Assembly (NCBI GenBank): GCA_947307375.1
Contig: CAMZIX010000064.1
Coordinates: forward strand, 1 to 7,435
Length of the DNA: 7,435 nucleotides
Direction: 5' to 3'
DNA from: an uncultured Clostridia bacterium
Lineage (GTDB): Bacteria; Bacillota_A; Clostridia; Oscillospirales; Oscillospiraceae
The position numbers were made by a program, and so were the translations under genes. Numbering within the stretch: position 1 is the first letter of the stretch; every line of letters begins with the position of its first letter. Shown here one piece after another: positions 5,942 to 7,435 of this stretch. Under the pieces are notes generated by a model. The model was not told the DNA's origin, ran no database searches, and was given only the letters and a program-made list of their open reading frames with translations.

Positions 5942-7435
5942 ATGGTTTTGTATCAGGCGGGACAATGTGATATCGCCGTGATCGGCGCGGGGCACGCGGG
6001 CATCGAGGCCGCGCTGGCCGCCGCGCGCCTCGGCATGGACACGGTCTGCTTCACCGTCAATCTCGACAGCGTGGGCAACATGCCCTGCAACCCGGCCATC
6101 GGCGGCACCGGCAAGGGCCACCTGGTGCGCGAGCTCGACGCGCTCGGCGGCGAGATGGCGAAGGCCGCGGACAAGGCCTGCATCCAGTACCGGATGCTCA
6201 ACCGCGGCAAGGGCCCGGCGGTGCACTCGCTGCGCGCCCAGGCGGATCGCCGCCGCTACCAGGAGCTTATGAAGCTGACGCTGGAGCGGCAGGAGAACCT
6301 GCGCGTCAAGCAGGCGGAGGTCGTCGATATCGGCGTGGAGGAGGGGCGCGTCCGCTCCGTCACCACGCGAAACGGCGCCGTCTGGCGCTGCGGCGCGGTG
6401 ATCCTCGCCTCCGGCACCTATCTGGACAGCCGCACGATCGTCGGCGAGAGCCTGAAATCCGAGGGACCGGACGGCCTCGCGGCGGCGGTCCCGCTGGCGG
6501 AGCGCCTGCGGGCGCTCGGCCTGCCGATGCGCCGCTTCAAGACCGGCACGCCGCCGCGCGTCAACGCCCGGACTGTGGACTTTGACAAGATGGAGCGCCA
6601 GGAGGGCGACGCGGAGACCGAGCCCTTCTCCTTCTGCACGGAGGAAAAGCCGATCAACCGCGCGGTCTGCTATCTGACCTACACCAACGAGCGCACGCAC
6701 GAGATCATCCGCGCCAACCTCGGCCGCAGCCCGATCTACGCGGGCGTGATCGAGGGCGTGGGGCCGCGCTACTGCCCGAGCATCGAGACCAAGGTGATGA
6801 CCTTCGCCGACAAGCCGCGGCACCAGCTCTTCATCGAGCCGATGGGCCTGAACACCGAGGAACTCTACATCCAGGGCTTCTCCTCGTCCCTGCCCGAGGA
6901 GGTGCAGCTGCAGATGCTGCACACGATCCCGGGCCTGGAGCATGCGGAGATGACCCGTCCGGCCTACGCGATCGAATACGACTGCATCGACCCGACGGCG
7001 CTGCGCGCGACGCTGGAGTGCAAGGCGATCGCCGGGCTCTACGGCGCCGGGCAGTTCAACGGCTCCTCCGGCTATGAGGAGGCGGCCGTGCAGGGCTTCG
7101 TGGCCGGCGTCAACGCCGCGCGGAAGCTGCGCGGCGAGGAGCCCTTCGTCCTGCGCCGCAGCGACGGCTATATCGGCACGCTGATCGACGACCTGGTGAC
7201 CAAGGGCACCAACGAGCCCTACCGCATGATGACCTCGCGCAGCGAATACCGTCTGCTCCACCGGCAGGACAACGCCGACGAGCGCCTGAGCGCCATCGGC
7301 CTGCGCATCGGGCTGGTCAGCCCGGAGCGCCATCGGGCGGTGCTGGACAAATACGAGGCGGTGCGCCGCGAGATCGCCCGCCTGGAGAGCACGCACCTGG
7401 CGCCCACGGAGGCGCTGGACGCGCTGCTGGCCGAG
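5942..7435 (+). CDS. mnmG: tRNA uridine-5-carboxymethylaminomethyl modification enzyme MnmG, C-terminus cut by window edge
   Basis: The 498 visible residues of an expected roughly 620 read through without a stop. MnmG, with its partner MnmE, installs the carboxymethylaminomethyl group on wobble uridine 34 of certain tRNAs, using FAD and a folate one-carbon donor. The FAD-binding loop GAGHAG is at 15-20. [19 protein letters not shown] follows with Cys49, then [33 protein letters not shown] with Cys278, [18 protein letters not shown], and [19 protein letters not shown]. The two cysteines sit where the family has its conserved redox or catalytic cysteines. The GGTGKGH and [10 protein letters not shown] wording is the form common in Clostridia. 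The start is supported by AGAGGA six bases before the ATG. What is missing is the C-terminal helical domain that contacts MnmE and tRNA. mnmE is not visible upstream, and the gene has its own promoter; rsmG often follows but lies outside the window. Confidence 0.96.
   Translation, partial: MVLYQAGQCDIAVIGAGHAGIEAALAAARLGMDTVCFTVNLDSVGNMPCNPAIGGTGKGHLVRELDALGGEMAKAADKACIQYRMLNRGKGPAVHSLRAQADRRRYQELMKLTLERQENLRVKQAEVVDIGVEEGRVRSVTTRNGAVWRCGAVILASGTYLDSRTIVGESLKSEGPDGLAAAVPLAERLRALGLPMRRFKTGTPPRVNARTVDFDKMERQEGDAETEPFSFCTEEKPINRAVCYLTYTNERTHEIIRANLGRSPIYAGVIEGVGPRYCPSIETKVMTFADKPRHQLFIEPMGLNTEELYIQGFSSSLPEEVQLQMLHTIPGLEHAEMTRPAYAIEYDCIDPTALRATLECKAIAGLYGAGQFNGSSGYEEAAVQGFVAGVNAARKLRGEEPFVLRRSDGYIGTLIDDLVTKGTNEPYRMMTSRSEYRLLHRQDNADERLSAIGLRIGLVSPERHRAVLDKYEAVRREIARLESTHLAPTEALDALLAE

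Noticed and set aside
5843..7396. A 517-residue antisense frame over mnmG
   Set aside because: It is rich in Ala, Arg, Leu, Val, Asp and His, as expected from a high-GC gene read backwards. It also crosses the mnmG promoter and has no recognisable motif.

Overview
The window is high-GC bacterial DNA, densely coding and almost entirely explained by five protein genes. Clear AGGAGG-type ribosome sites, strong sigma-A-like promoters, a clostridial-type MnmG signature and a secreted Pro/Thr/Glu-rich protein with an HWHxCxC motif together suggest a high-GC gut Clostridia member (Oscillospiraceae/Ruminococcaceae-like). That taxonomic assignment is inference, not something the sequence proves.

Layout from left to right. 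Positions 1-1882 (minus strand) hold a two-gene, translationally coupled unit: a MotA/TolQ/ExbB-type proton-channel protein (926-1882) followed by an OmpA-domain partner (929 down to the window edge, C-terminus cut off). The pair resembles the ZorA/ZorB motor of Zorya anti-phage systems. It differs in that the B subunit carries an unusually regular coiled-coil stalk of about 113 residues. No flagellar, Tol or Zorya effector gene is visible, and downstream genes lie outside the window. The unit has its own extended -10 promoter, which lies inside one arm of a hairpin that would mask the ribosome site in any read-through transcript.

Positions 1969-2883 (minus) encode aldose 1-epimerase (galM). 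It is divergent from gdhA (3031-4380, plus), which encodes a hexameric-type glutamate dehydrogenase. The two predicted promoters are interlocked, sharing two bases of their -10 boxes. gdhA ends in a near-perfect bidirectional terminator shared with the convergent gene at 4458-5747 (minus). That gene encodes a signal-peptide-bearing, C-terminally membrane-anchored surface protein of unknown function. Back-to-back promoters then separate it from mnmG (5942 to the window end, plus), the FAD-dependent tRNA wobble-uridine modification enzyme, truncated by the window edge.

galM, gdhA and mnmG are ordinary housekeeping genes with no obvious shared pathway. The parts worth a second look are the MotA/OmpA-like motor pair, its stalk, and its leader hairpin. 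No RNA gene, CRISPR array, insertion sequence or frameshift was seen, and no gene-free stretch exceeds 300 bases.
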